NCBI GenBank assembly: GCA_007922305.1
Contig: ML677335.1
Span: forward strand, 40,770,034-40,834,033
Direction of reading: 5' to 3'
Length of the DNA stretch: 64,000 nt
From: Dermatemys mawii
Lineage: Eukaryota > Chordata > Testudines > Dermatemydidae
Made by a program: the position numbers and the translations under genes. The notes beneath the pieces are model-generated. The model was not told the DNA's origin, searched no databases, and saw only the letters and a list, made by a program, of their open reading frames with translations. This document shows positions 1-12,380 of this stretch, piece after piece (positions within the stretch are counted from its first letter, which is position 1; the number at the start of each line of letters is the position of its first letter).

Positions 1-1739
1 ACTTGCTATAATTGCTATCAGTGACAATTCCAGTGAATTTAGCTAAATTAACATCAAAGAAAGCTCTAATTATAGTGCATTGCCTCCTTATTGATAGCAC
101 CCTGTCTGTTACTGTAAGACACTCCACTGTAAAGAACATAAAAGCAAACATAATATCTAATTGTGCTATCATTTCCAGTGCCTCTTACAAGCAGGCTCAT
201 CTGCAATCCCTAGTAATTGCTGACCTTCTTGGCTGGTCAGTAGGATGATGAAGGCAATTTAAAACAAAGTGTGTACATGCCCTGCAGAGCTTATAATGGC
301 AGCCATATCACATCTCATCACAGTCAAATCAAATGAGATATGAAAACATAGCCGTGACAGTTCTCTCAACTTCTGAGCTAGATATTTCACATTTATCAAA
401 ATTCACATAGTTTTTTATAGTTGTTTTGCCGTCTATTTTATCTCCCAAAGGAAATAAGGCCATGATGTATAATTGCAAAATTACATCAGCTTTCCTCAGC
501 GGTTTGTAAACAATGTGTGCGCCTCTGCACATAGGAATACCGCTCTATCTGTGGCTACAGGCAACCATTTAGAGAACGTTCAGGACCAACATGCCTCAAA
601 ATCCAGGAAAAGCACCAGCATAGGGGAGAAAGAATACAGAGATGAACTTGTCCAGAGTCCCACAAATGTCATGTAAGAAGTGTCTTTGAAATAGAACCAA
701 CTTTTCTTTAATCATGATTATGACATACAAAGAAATTCCTATGCTTGCCTGTGATGTCTTTTGCAAACCAAATCCAATCAGAAGCAAGAATTAAGTAGAA
801 CCCAGCCATGTTGATGTCTCATCCTACCTACAAGAAGTGGAAAAAAACCCAAAAACCTTATGGGCTGAAATCATGACTCCACTAAAGTCAATGGGAATTT
901 TGACATGGTCTTAAGTGGGGCCAGGATTTTCCCCCAGTGACTACGTCTCAAGAGTTCCTTGAATAACGTATTTAAATTTGGTGAATAGGTGAAATACTGG
1001 ACAAACTTCCACGTTCTAAACCCAAAGAGTCTGATAATGTCTCGAGGATATTATGGTCATGAATACATTGGTGACGCTCTACTGGATTCCATACTGAAAG
1101 ATCTCACAATTTCCAGACAATCTTAACACATGGAAAATATAACAAATACGAGAGTAGAAAAATTAAAGCAAAGGTAATAAGTTGCCAAGTTAACGTCTTC
1201 ATTTAAATGTATTTTAATGATGAACAATGCCTAAGTGTCTTTCACCAGAGAATCTCAGTGTTTTACAAATATTTAATAAGCCTTATTGTAGGAATCAATT
1301 CACCTACCACTGAAATGCAGCGAAATCCACCTACCAACTTTGAGGTACACATCAGTAACTAGTTAAGTAGCACACTGCAACAATAAACAACAGTTTAGGA
1401 CAAACGGTAAAAACAATGTCATAGTACATTAAAACTGCAGCGAAATCCAGGGAGACAGAATGTAATTAGCTGCATTGGGTTTGGCCAGAGCTTTGGGATT
1501 AACACCCCTAATGCCATTGGATCATCAGTGACTAAAAGGACCTTGATTCCATTACTCAGACAAGAAAGCACAAATCTTTGGAAAGAGACTTCATTTCCAT
1601 AATGCGTCTTGGACACAAGTACTGGATATTGAAATTCAATCCAAATAACTCTCAAAAAGAGCTACCATATACTAGTCTTTCAAGAAACATCACAATGAAA
1701 ATAAACAGTGAAGAAAAGTGCCTCTTCTCTGTAACACAA

Positions 1740-2560
1740 ATCTCTAATTCTCAAGAGTCCTCCTTCCTCTCATGTCAGGTGGAAATAAACCAGCTTAGAT
1801 GCAGAAGACTGTGTTCCTCTGCCCCTTTAGCATCACCATACCTTCATCTTTATCCTCATGTTAAAAACTCATCAGTCATCTCTTGCCCCAATGACTGCAG
1901 GCTCCTTTTCTCTGACCACATGGCCTCCCATCTCTCCCATGCATATAGCACACCACTACAAAAATCACTATCTTCTCTCTCTGCACTATATGATTGTGCC
2001 TCTCTCCTCTTTGGGTCCATTTACCAACTTCCTGTCTCCTCCTGAATCACACCCTAACTCATCTTCCTTACTTCCCAGGTTTTCCATAACTCTGCTCCTA
2101 TCTACATTTTTACTGTCATCATTTCCTTATATTCTACATCGTACATCATCCACCCTAACATCTCCATTATTCTTGAGGGTTGTCTTTCTCACAGCATCAT
2201 ACCTTGTTTCCCAGTCATCATCCCATACACTTGGAATATCCTCTCTCCTCCTGTGCAATCCACCTATTTCCTTTAAAGGCACTCTTAAAAATCCATTTCC
2301 TCCATCTTGCATTGCAACACTTATCTCTGCCTTGTTGCTTCCCATTGCCCCCTCCCCTCCCCTTTTTCCAGTGACTGGGTTTTTAAAAGCCACATTTTTA
2401 AAAGCTAAAAGTGTCATCTGTGGACTGTTTCCCTCTCTCTTCCACAGTTTTTTCACCACAGCATGGTCTCTCTTAATACTTTGTAACTGTCTATAATAGA
2501 CTATAAGATCCTTGGCCAGGGATAGCATTTCTTCTTATGTTCATGATGCACTGTGAAGAC
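1740..2560 (+). mobile_element. Old LINE 3' region (CR1/L2/L3 clade), decayed
   Basis: A C/T-rich stretch with phrases such as 'cacttggaatatcctctc' and 'ctataagatccttggccag' resembles the 3' ends of old L2/L3/CR1-type LINEs (compare the 'tgtaagctctttggggcagg' phrase common to that group). The two overlapping ORFs on this strand (155 and 212 codons) reflect low purine content rather than a gene. No terminal repeat or target duplication is seen, so the class is tentative. Confidence 0.4.
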
Positions 2561-5500
2561 CTATGACACCATATGAATAATGACAGAATTTTGAGCTGGT
2601 AAGAACCAGCGCATGTCCACTTACAAATTTAGTCCCCAATCCTATAACTGGATCTGCTGACAAACACTCCTAGCATCATCAAAGGAGTTCTGCACACGTG
2701 CATGAGTTTGAGCTAGCAAATCCAGTTACACAGCCAAGGTCTTAATATATATGTGCAATATCAAGTTTTACTTGTCTTACAGTATACATTTATCCAACCT
2801 GTCCTAAACTATAGAGCAATAATTGTGGTGAGCTATTGAACAGCTGCTGAGCTTCACTCCACTGGTAGTGTAAATTTAGAGGTTGTTATTTAAAATTATG
2901 GGCATTCTAAGATGACATTGGTTTACATTTTAGATGTATTTTCTGATCGCTCCGGGACCAATAGAATAGTAAAAACTATTTGTTTTGCATCCTCTAGTGC
3001 AAATCGCAGAACCTATCCTGCTTTCTGACACCAAGTCATGGTATTGTCACTCATGCATCAATATACAATGTATTTGCAATATGTCATGTTGTATGGTGCC
3101 ACATCTGGATATTGAAGATTGGTGACTGAGCCCTCAACTGTATAATAACCTATACAATTTTCTACATTACTTCATGACAATTTTTATTGACTCTTCTGCT
3201 GTTTTTGGCAAATGAATTAAATCCATTCCAGTATGCACTGTTAGCATAATTTTCAGTGCTAAACAATGAATTCTTCTTTTGAAATGAACTTGAGTAACAG
3301 ATAAAAGCTGTACTTTTTAACTGCAACAGCACACACTGCTGCAGAAATGTTCTGCTGGAAGACACATGGACTCAAATTACTATTTCCTCATGCAATAAAT
3401 CTGGAAAGAACTACAGTTACACAAGAGCCCAAGATTTGCTATTTACTATTTTCTAAAGAGCTGAAAAAAGGGAGTCAAATACTATTTTTAATTTTAAGGC
3501 TGAATAGAGGGGAACGGAGGAGGTTCCATCCTTTGACTCCAGAAGAGCACTCCTACACACAATTTGTTTTCTCCTACTGGGCACAGGGTCCAGGATGGTG
3601 CCTTAGGGTCTGTACTATGGGGACGGAATAACAGATATGTTGGAATGCCAACTTCATTTACAGATTTATTTTTTTTCCCATTGGGTTTTGTTGGCTTGGG
3701 GGATTAGGACTATTTTACTTTTTAGCCTATAATCATTACAGAAGTCAACAAATGAGTACCGGGTTAATATATTACATTACTTTTCATTGGGGTTTTAGTA
3801 TCAGTCAAAGGTGTCAGTGTTGTTATACTTGCCCCTCTACTACCCATTCCTCAAATTTGTGTCCACACAAGATCAAATACCAAACCATTTTGCTTCTCTA
3901 TAAACGCTACTTCTACAGTTCTTCGATTCTATTCCAATTGCATGCCCAAAGGTTTTTATTTTGCCATTCCCATACTTTGCTTTCCTCTAATGGGTTGTGA
4001 AGGAAGAAAGGAGAATGAGCCCTTTGTCTTGTTTTTCATTGCAAATGGGCTTTACTAAAATGGGCATTTACTAGCACCTGAGCTAGCAGGTCGCAGTACT
4101 GTAGAAAGTCTCTGGGGCTATTAGTGGTTGTAGACTAATAGCAACTAAATTGGCCACACCGGCAACATGAACCTATGTTCAGTACAACCAACACTCGGTG
4201 ATAGCAGTTAAAAGGACAGAAGACCCAGCAGGTGCAACACCCTATTTTTCTTTCTATTGTAGAAAAGCTTTATTTTGTTTTAAGTATTCCTGATAATTCA
4301 CTTAAATGGTACAGACAGAAACCAAGAAGAATCGTACACAGCGATCAAACTTCCAAAGTATGGCCAATAATGGAGAGTAGATAAAGGGCACAAATATATG
4401 TTTTTAGTGAGTAGGATTTTCTTATATTTTATTGTCTTTATGTCAGCAAAATTATTTCTTGCTAATTAGGAAAAAGTCCTGATGTTTAACACACACTTCT
4501 TATCAGAGCATTAAAATACATTATCTGATTTAAAGCTACAGGGAATTATCAGTTAAGGATGACACTCCCTCCGTAACTCAGCTCTGTTAGGCCTCAGTAT
4601 TGTTGTAGGTAAGGTAAGTAAGATGCTTCACTATTTGGAGATCATTACAGCATGATATTTTCTATACAGAGTTCCTAAATGCTTTAACATTACTGCAAAA
4701 CAATTTCTGTGGCTGTATTTCATTTGTATTTTTAATTATGATTTGGTTTTAACAGTGAAATTTTAAATTTGTCATTTTAAAATAGGCACCCTTTGGCAAG
4801 TTGGTCTTGGCCCAGGCAAGCATCATCATTAGCCAGTGCAGATCCTTGACATAAAAGACAATAAGGACTCCTTGCAAACCACTGTAGTTTGCCATGTGAG
4901 AAGTATTTGGGGATTTTTTTAAAAAAAACAAAAACAATCAAAGAGCTAAGTACTCTTTATACCCTATATTGCTTTACATGGATTTTTGACCGAACACTAT
5001 TATGGTCTCTTGTGTAAGTATATATTTAGGGTCTTTTGAAACTGTATATGCTTACATACTGATGCTTCAGTATGTCTGATTATAACGTGACTTACTGCAA
5101 TGTCTTCTTTGAAGCCATTATTATTTACTGCATCACAGTCTAGTTGGGAGTCTTAAATCTGTGGCTGCTTACCATTTTAGGACATTGAACTCTGACACAA
5201 TGGATGAGAAGAAAAACTTTTACAGTCTATTGTGTCAAGGATCACTTAGACAGAGTTCTTAACTAGCTAGCACTTCACTGACACAATGGATCTTAACTAC
5301 TTTAGAGCCCTTAACTCTGTAGCTAGTGTAGATGATATGTACTAGGTTCATATGCAATGAATCCTAGGAAGGTTTGTTAAAATAAAAGTAATGAGCATGC
5401 ATAGGGGGAAAGAAAGGTTTCCAAATGGCCCCTTTTTAATGCATTTTTTACTATTTTTATAAATGACCAACTTCTCTGAATCAAGAAAAAAGGTGCACGA

Positions 5501-5569
5501 GACAAATTAATAAAGATGCCACATATCCAAGGAAAGAATTATGCCTCCATTCTAAAAGCATTATTTTAT

Positions 5570-5671
5570 ATATCATACATGAAGGGAAATTTGAGTGACT
5601 ACTAGTAACAGTTTGTTTATACCTATACAGCATATAATATCATCACTCAAATTTCCCTCAATGTACGATAT
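5570..5671. repeat. Inverted repeat with 29-bp arms (MITE or hairpin)
   Basis: The left arm 5570-5598 and right arm 5643-5671 are reverse complements at 26 of 29 positions, with a perfect 15-bp inner block (GGGAAATTTGAGTGA). The loop is 44 nt. It could be a short fold-back transposon remnant or a hairpin in the LRMDA pre-mRNA. No clear target duplication is seen. Confidence 0.75.
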
Positions 5672-5871
5672 GATTTAAATGGCTTTACAGAAAGTAGGTG
5701 ATAAAACTATTAGGGTAGCAAAATAATATTCCTTGTGAGTGGTAAGTAACATGGAAACACCGATAGTGATCAAAAATTAACTGGTACTGCAGTTTCTGCT
5801 TAGCTGACCTAGTGTTAGCTGCATTGCTAAACGTCTACTTTTCCTAACACAATAAAATAACATTCCATCTC

Positions 5872-5921
5872 CCTACAGAAGCTGGGTATCGAAACCTCCT
5901 ACAGAAGCTGGGTATCGAAAC
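5872..5921. repeat. 26-bp tandem duplication, two copies
   Basis: The unit beginning CCTACAGAAGCTGGGTATCG occurs at 5872-5897 and again at 5898. The first 24 bases are identical, so the duplication is recent. Confidence 0.9.
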
Positions 5922-7749
5922 AGCACAGTATGAACAAACGTTAGATGACCTCATCCCATGAAATGCAGACAATCTCAACCTGCCTTATTGCTTCATTAGC
6001 TTCTTTTAGGTATTTACAAAAGGCAATCTATGTCAGGTTTTGAGACTACAGTGTGAAGAATAAAATATTTGAAAAATAATCACAAAATAAAACCCATTTT
6101 AAAATAAACAAATTACAATATTTTGAACATAATGGGCCAGATGCTCAGTTGGAGTAACCTGATATAGTTCCATGGAGGTGAAGTCACTTTATTGGGGTTA
6201 CACTGATTTATACCAGCAGAGTATTTGGTCCAACAAGCTTAAATCACAAGACTTACTCATGTGCATCCTCTTCACATTATCTGTTAGTATAAGCATAATT
6301 GAGAAAACTGATAAGTTAAAACGCAGTAAGGGAAACAAAGAAGTGTTGGTTTCAGTGACAATTTGCTAGACTAGCCAAAGGCATACGTTGTGAAAAATAA
6401 ACATAACACTACACACAATATCCTAAAATGTGGTGTACAGAGATTTGTCATTAACTAAGTTTTATATGTATATGTGCACTTGGGGAGGTATGTCTAGAAT
6501 ATATAAAATTGTAACCAATGTGATACAAACTCGAAGAATTAAATAAGCAGATAGGCTTTTTTCAAACTAATATACCCAGTTTTCTGATGCTTCATCCATT
6601 CGTTTTGTTTATTCATGCTCATAAGCAATGTACAAACATGGGAAATCCTCAAATGCAGGATTTTCAGCTGTGCCCATTTAACCCTGCCCTGTTTTGCATT
6701 TTGAAGCCCTTAAAGATGAAACACTTGGTAGCAAAATTCATAGACAAGCTATAAACAGAAGGAGGGTACAGCTTTAAATAATTATGTCAAAGAAATGACA
6801 ACTGAGCTCTTTGCAGGAGCAGGGATGAATAATTACAAAGCTGGGACATAATTAAGCAATTTTGACTGTTGTATTCTTAAGCTGTCGTTCTGATGTGAAG
6901 TGCTGTCATGCCCAGCAACATACTTCACACTGGACAGGCATCTTCCACTTTGATCTACACTTATGCCAGTGAAATGAGGTCACAGTCTGGTCATTAAATG
7001 AGCCTTCCCCATATGGCTCAATGCCCCTTATCAAGCCAGCCTTACAAGATTTTTATTAAAATCAAGCATGATACAACATTCAATATTTTGACAGAGGAAA
7101 ATAAAAACAACACCTAGTAATGAAGTTTAGCTCACTTTACATGGAGAGATGGAACAGTGCATTGTAACATTAAACTGTTTTCTAATGAATGACTGCATCT
7201 CTCTATCAGACAATCACATCACAAACAGATGCATTTTAAACAACAAAGGATGAAATGAAGCAAAGCTCAAGAAAGTGCAGTGTCTTGTTAAAAAAAATAA
7301 AAACCTGAGACAAATGTAAGTATAGGAATTTATACAATTTATAATATCTATGACTTCGCAAAGACTTATGATTGCCAGATACTTTTGCATGTATGTAAAT
7401 AAAGCTGGTTGGATGAAAATGTCCTGACTCTATTCTCATTTCTTGTGCTGTTCTTAGTGGGTCATTCTGCTCTCCCACATTTTTTATGGAGAGATTAAAA
7501 TGACACATCATGGCCTCTTTCAGTTTATCAATCTGCCTTTTTGTTGTTGTTGAATACATTTTTTGATCTCCTGCTTACCATAATGAAAGAAATCTAACTT
7601 CAAATTTGATTTTGTTATGAAAAATAAATCTAAAAGGTTCAGTGTACTACAATACTCAGGAAAATATTTCCATATGGCATCTATTCAAACCCTCACAACA
7701 CATTCCAATTCCACTAATTATCACAAGCTAAATATGAGTCAGTAATGTA

Positions 7750-8370
7750 ACACTGTTGCAAAAAGAGGAAACATCATTCTCGGATGTATTAGCAGAACTG
7801 TTGTAAACAAGACACAGATAGTAATGTTTCTGCTCTACTCCACGCTGATTAGACCTCAACTGGAGTACTGTGTCTAGTTCTGGGTGCCGCATTTCAGGAA
7901 AGATGTGGACAAATTGGAAAAAGTCCAGAGAAGAGCTACGAAAATGATTAAAGCTCTAGAAAACATGACATAGGAGGGAAGACTAAAAAAACTGGGGTTG
8001 TTTAATGTGGAGAAGAGAAGACTCAGAGGGGACATGGTGCCAATTTTCAAATACATAAAAGGTTGTTACAATAGCGAGAGGAAAAAAAATTCTCCTTAAC
8101 CTCTGATGCTAGGACAAAAAGCAATGGGCTTAAACCTCAACATGGTCTGTTTAGGTTGGAAATTGGTAAGAACTTCCAAATTGTCAGGGTGGTTAAGCAC
8201 TGGAATAAATTGCCTAGGGAGTTTGTGGAATCTCCATTATTGAACATTTTTAAAAGCGAGTTAGACAAACACCTGTCGGGGATGGTCTAGATAATACTTA
8301 GTCCAGCCATGAGTGCAGAGGACTGGACTATATGGCCTCTCAAGGTCCCTTCTAGTCCTATGATTCTACT
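7750..8370 (+). mobile_element. CR1 LINE, 5'-truncated 3' end
   Basis: The sequence carries the C-terminal end of the CR1 reverse transcriptase; one frame reads FWVPHFRKDVDKLEKVQRR. It continues into the CR1 3' untranslated region and ends in the typical 'cctatgattct' tail near 8366. Stops and indels break the frame, so it is a dead copy. It lies antisense to LRMDA. Confidence 0.88.
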
Positions 8371-9396
8371 TGCCCCAACCCATGTACAGTATAATTAATT
8401 CCTTTTATCCAAAATCCTAGTTATTCAAATGCACAGTGTGCCACCCATATAGTCTTATGTAGTTAATAGCACTTCCATTTATCTGAATGCCCAGTTGCTC
8501 GAAACTTTCAAATATCCTCAGGCCATTCAAATGAACAGGAGAGTACCATATATACTTGTGTATACACACAAAGGTTGCCACTAAAAAGCATCATTTCTCA
8601 ATAATTATCACACTGATTTCAGTGATACTACAATTATTTCCCATTCTAGAGCACCATTTTTGTGGAAACTGGGAAAATGTTCTTTTAATGGTTTTCATTT
8701 TATTTGTATATGTGTAGTATATCTCTAAATACACACACACCCACTGCATCTACAAATAGTTCCATCCATGCAAAATATGCTTACACATAATAATGTCTGA
8801 ACATCCATAGTAAAACATTCAGCCAGAGCAATTAATTGTTTTTATATGTATATTCAAACTCAATTACAGTTGCTTATTTTAAATTGGCTATTTGTATAGT
8901 ACATAACTTTGTATGATGAAGATAATTCCTGTAGCACACTTACAGGTATTTACTCATGCCACCAGAAAGCCTTTACAGAGGTACTTTATCATGCTAGATA
9001 ACATCAGCAATTCTGTAAAAAAAAATTTCAAAAAAATTCAACAAAGCTACAACATCACTAAATTTGAACCCTGTGCTAAGAGAATTGTTGAAATAAATGT
9101 CTAAGACTTAGAGGGCAGCTAATTCAAAATTACATAATGGAATAAATTAGTAATACAAAGGATGGAGTTTGGATCCTGTCTTTGAGAAGCGCCTTGCCCT
9201 TAGGAACTGGTTTAACAGCAAACACAAGTAAGTACTACCCAATAATATAGGTACAAACTTGAACAGTTACTTACTCCTGCACTAGTCGAAACAGAAATGA
9301 TAGGTTTATAAATGAAGAATTTAACTGTTAATAGCATTAGAATAAAACTTCACTAATAATGACCTATTAAATGTGAGTAGATAGAGAATAATTATT

Positions 9397-9414
9397 AAAA
9401 AAAAAAAAAAAAAA
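9397..9414 (+). repeat. Poly-A run, 18 bases
   Basis: This is an uninterrupted A18 tract in AT-rich intron sequence. No retroelement body was recognised directly upstream. Confidence 0.9.
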
Positions 9415-10591
9415 CAAATGGCATAAGCACAACATAATTTACACATTTCCACTGCTGAATTTTGCAGGATTTAGTAAAGAATACTCTGTGAGGAAGCTTT
9501 CCACAAAAGCTTAGAAATAAATGACTTCATTTACTACACACTATATTATAAAAAGCTGAAATAGCTAAAGGTACTTAGTAAACAATATGTCAAACGCATG
9601 CCTGAATAAGAACTGTTAGCATTTTAGTAGTTATAAAATGAATCAATCTGAATTAATTTGCTATCTACTGCAATTGTACTGGTGATAACGAATTTATCTA
9701 ATAACACTTAGGCCATCAAATATAGTGTAGTTCCATTGCTGCTGCACTATTATTCAGCATTATTGGAAATCTGCAATAAATTATTGATGATGTATTTTCA
9801 AGAAGAGAACAGCCTACAGAAATCTACCAGATTAATAAACTTGAAAAGAATTTTAGACAACTAATCATTTCAAAAGATATTTGTAATGCTACAAATACAC
9901 TGAAATACTAAGGGTGCTGTTATCTTGTACTGATCAATGATGAAAGAAAGCAAACGGGAAGAATCACATCTGTATTCTCTTTGAGTCAAAGGCATGCAAT
10001 TTTCCCAATTTTGAGGCAACTGGTGTGAGAAAGCTTGAGTCTGAATCATAGATTAGAGAAACTTGTCTCTCCAACATCAGCACTCATTAATATGACACTA
10101 CATTAAATTACACTGTATCAACTAAAGGTCAATAAACACCCTAAGTGTGAGCTCTGAGAACAACATCTGTGTACAACATGCATGGCTGGGGACAAAGTGT
10201 CAGAAACATTTCCTTCTTTTCTAACAACATATCACACAGTTGTTATAGATCTTTAGAAAGAGCAAAAATATTCTTCTGACCCTGGCAACATGTATGTGTT
10301 AATTAATTATGATTCAAACCAGCATTTCAACTATGATGCAACAACCGTAGTCCATTAATCAGATTTAACAGTAAAATTTTGATCTTGGAAAATACAGATT
10401 GAGTCAGTAAGCAGTACTGTGGCCTACAAGGTCTCTGTCCATCGCTTAGACATAGCTTTAACCAATCTTTCAGAACAGTTATTTTAGAGATACATGACTA
10501 TTTAACAAGGGTATGCATAATTACTTTTCTCTGATTTGCAAAGTGGTAGTCAAGTGGGATCAGTGTATGTTATCTCCATTTACTTTCCTAC

Positions 10592-10718
10592 CTTAGCATC
10601 TATGGGCTTCACCACTTTCATGAAGGCACCTCGTAACAAGGCTTCCTCACGCTCCCATTTGGTTACTTTCCGAGTATCAAGAAACTTCAGGTTGGTCAAT
10701 TTGTGCAGAACAAAATAC
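10592..10718 (-). CDS. LRMDA: LRMDA internal coding exon (after the LRR domain)
   Basis: This exon is 127 bp: a G completing the arginine codon, then 42 codons. The translation includes [31 protein letters not shown] and KVVKPIDAK. Human LRMDA, from memory, has CFVLYKLPNLKFLD, EREEALVRGVFM and KVVKPK here, so the identity is firm. It holds one more LRR-like strand ([13 protein letters not shown]) followed by a helix with many charged residues. The acceptor is TTTCTTTTAG and the donor is GTAGGA at 10591, leaving phase 0. The last part of the protein, with the tail thought to matter for partner binding, must lie in one or more exons to the left. I did not find it in 1-10591. Confidence 0.95.
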
Positions 10719-12059
10719 CTAAAAGAAATGACAAAATGTTTGAGTTAAAATCCACATTGACATACAAATCCATCTTCACCAATTATATGGCTAATATTAT
10801 ATATATAAATAAATAATATTGAAATGATTTCCTTTCCCCAACCTTTCACTCACTCCCTATGATCTAGCCTACTCTACTCTGTCTATGTCAGGAAATTGAT
10901 ATTTTCCCTTGTGAATGCAATACTAAGTGGTCCAGGGATACTCTGTTGTAGGTGCACACCCAAACGAAGCATTATTGCAAAGTATGACACACTCATGAAT
11001 TGGTCAAATTGGAAAAGGCAGCTTTGTGAGAACATTAATAGATTCAGATATTTTGATGAGCACAGCTTCCAATTTTTTTTTAATCTGTGAAGCGTAACGT
11101 TATCTGATATCCTGCTGGACAATTTGGGCATGGAGTTATGTTTAAAAAAAAATCTCCACCTGATGTCCAGTTGTGTAATGCTCAGGTCTTCAGTCACAGA
11201 CTCACCTTCAAACTTTTATTGACTTTTGCTACAAATATAACAATCATCATCGTTAGCAACATCAGATAAATTGCATATTAGGGTTTTGATCCAGCTTTCC
11301 ATCACATACCCTGGAAATTCACCTGGATTAAAGACAATATTCCAAGGTACACAGTGATGTATGCTGTGCATCAAAGTGCATTTAAAAGTCTTATTAAAAA
11401 CCAGACTTTATCTAGAGATGGTACTGAGCAATATAATTTGGATCTGCCTTCAAGATCGGAATTTTGACCCCTCCACACTTTGGAGGTATGGTCCCAGTTT
11501 TGTCTTGTTACTGATATGGGCCCCATTCATCTGAATCTGGCTCAGGTCTAGATTCTAAAGCACGCAAGCACACTCTTATGCGCACACAAATTTTGGACAG
11601 ATGTTCAGATTCAACATTCTTTAGTCCCATGGCTAGCTCTCTGTAACTGCATGTTTTGATCAGATAACAAAAGCTTCATTAGCTTGAAAAATACTGTTGA
11701 CTCCTTATATACAGAAGTAGAAAGCATGGCATGAATCAAAAGCAAAACCAAACACAATCATGGAAGGTGATAATATCAAACTACTTCAAGTACCTGCTAT
11801 TTACATTCAGTCAACCAGATGTGAAACAGACTCTGCAAAGGGAGGAAGTGCCAGACTTTTTCCTGGCAGGGCGTAGAAAGGTGATTGATAATATTCTCCC
11901 TGCCTAGCTGCTTCCCATAAACACCCAGTCAGTCAAACTGGTAATCATACTGACTCCCTCTGGCATTTGAAAGAACTCGCACACATCAAGAAGTCCCAGA
12001 AAACCTTGCACAATGCATGTGGCTACATTTTAGAGAGAAAAATACTGTTATTTTAAAGG

Positions 12060-12235
12060 TCAGAGTTACCTTCAAGTATTCCTCGGTCCTGGAATCTCCT
12101 TCACTAGAGATTTCAAAAGGAGGATGGATAGTCATCTGTTTTAGATGTCTTAAATACAACAAATCCTGTATCTTGTTAGGGTAGATGACCCTTGCAGTCC
12201 CTTCTAACCCTATGGTTCTATGATTCAATGATTAA
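12060..12235 (+). mobile_element. CR1 LINE 3' end, short
   Basis: This is the last part of a CR1 element. It has 'ggatggatagtcatctg' and 'cccttctaaccctatgg', then the CR1 tail repeat 'ttctatgattcaatgatt'. It has no coding part. Confidence 0.8.
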
Positions 12236-12338
12236 CTCAAAGAGATTCCAAATTTGTCCCAACTTGTGAGTCCAAAAGAGTTCATGCACATCACATTAAT
12301 GATTTTATCAATCATTTACCCTTTGTACATCCAGACCA

Positions 12339-12339
<1 letters not shown>

Positions 12340-12371
<32 letters not shown>

Positions 12372-12380
12372 AAAAAAAAA
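12340..12380 (+). repeat. Poly-A tract, about 40 bases
   Basis: Forty of 41 bases are A, with a single C at 12371. Such a tract is length-variable and error-prone in assembly. Confidence 0.9.

Larger units (their letters stand above)
1..10591 (-). other. LRMDA: LRMDA intron downstream of the 10592-10718 exon (partial)
   Basis: The intron begins with GTAGGA at 10591 and runs off the left edge. I looked on the minus strand for the C-terminal LRMDA exon and did not find it. Identified contents are an old LINE-like tail (1740-2560), a hairpin (5570-5671), a 26-bp tandem duplication (5872-5921), a CR1 3' end (7750-8370) and a poly-A run (9397-9414). Nothing identifiable is seen in 1-840, 2600-5560, 5930-7740 or 8570-10580. 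Short ORFs here have no coding character. Confidence 0.75.

Noticed and set aside
1578..2496. Two overlapping ORFs of 155 and 212 codons on the plus strand
   Set aside because: They are S/L/P-rich because the strand is C/T-rich, they overlap in different frames, and the region looks like an old LINE tail.
8395..8560. Possible Tigger-type ends ('ccttttatccaaaatcctag', 'gccattcaaatgaacaggag')
   Set aside because: The two ends do not form a convincing inverted pair and no TA duplication could be fixed.
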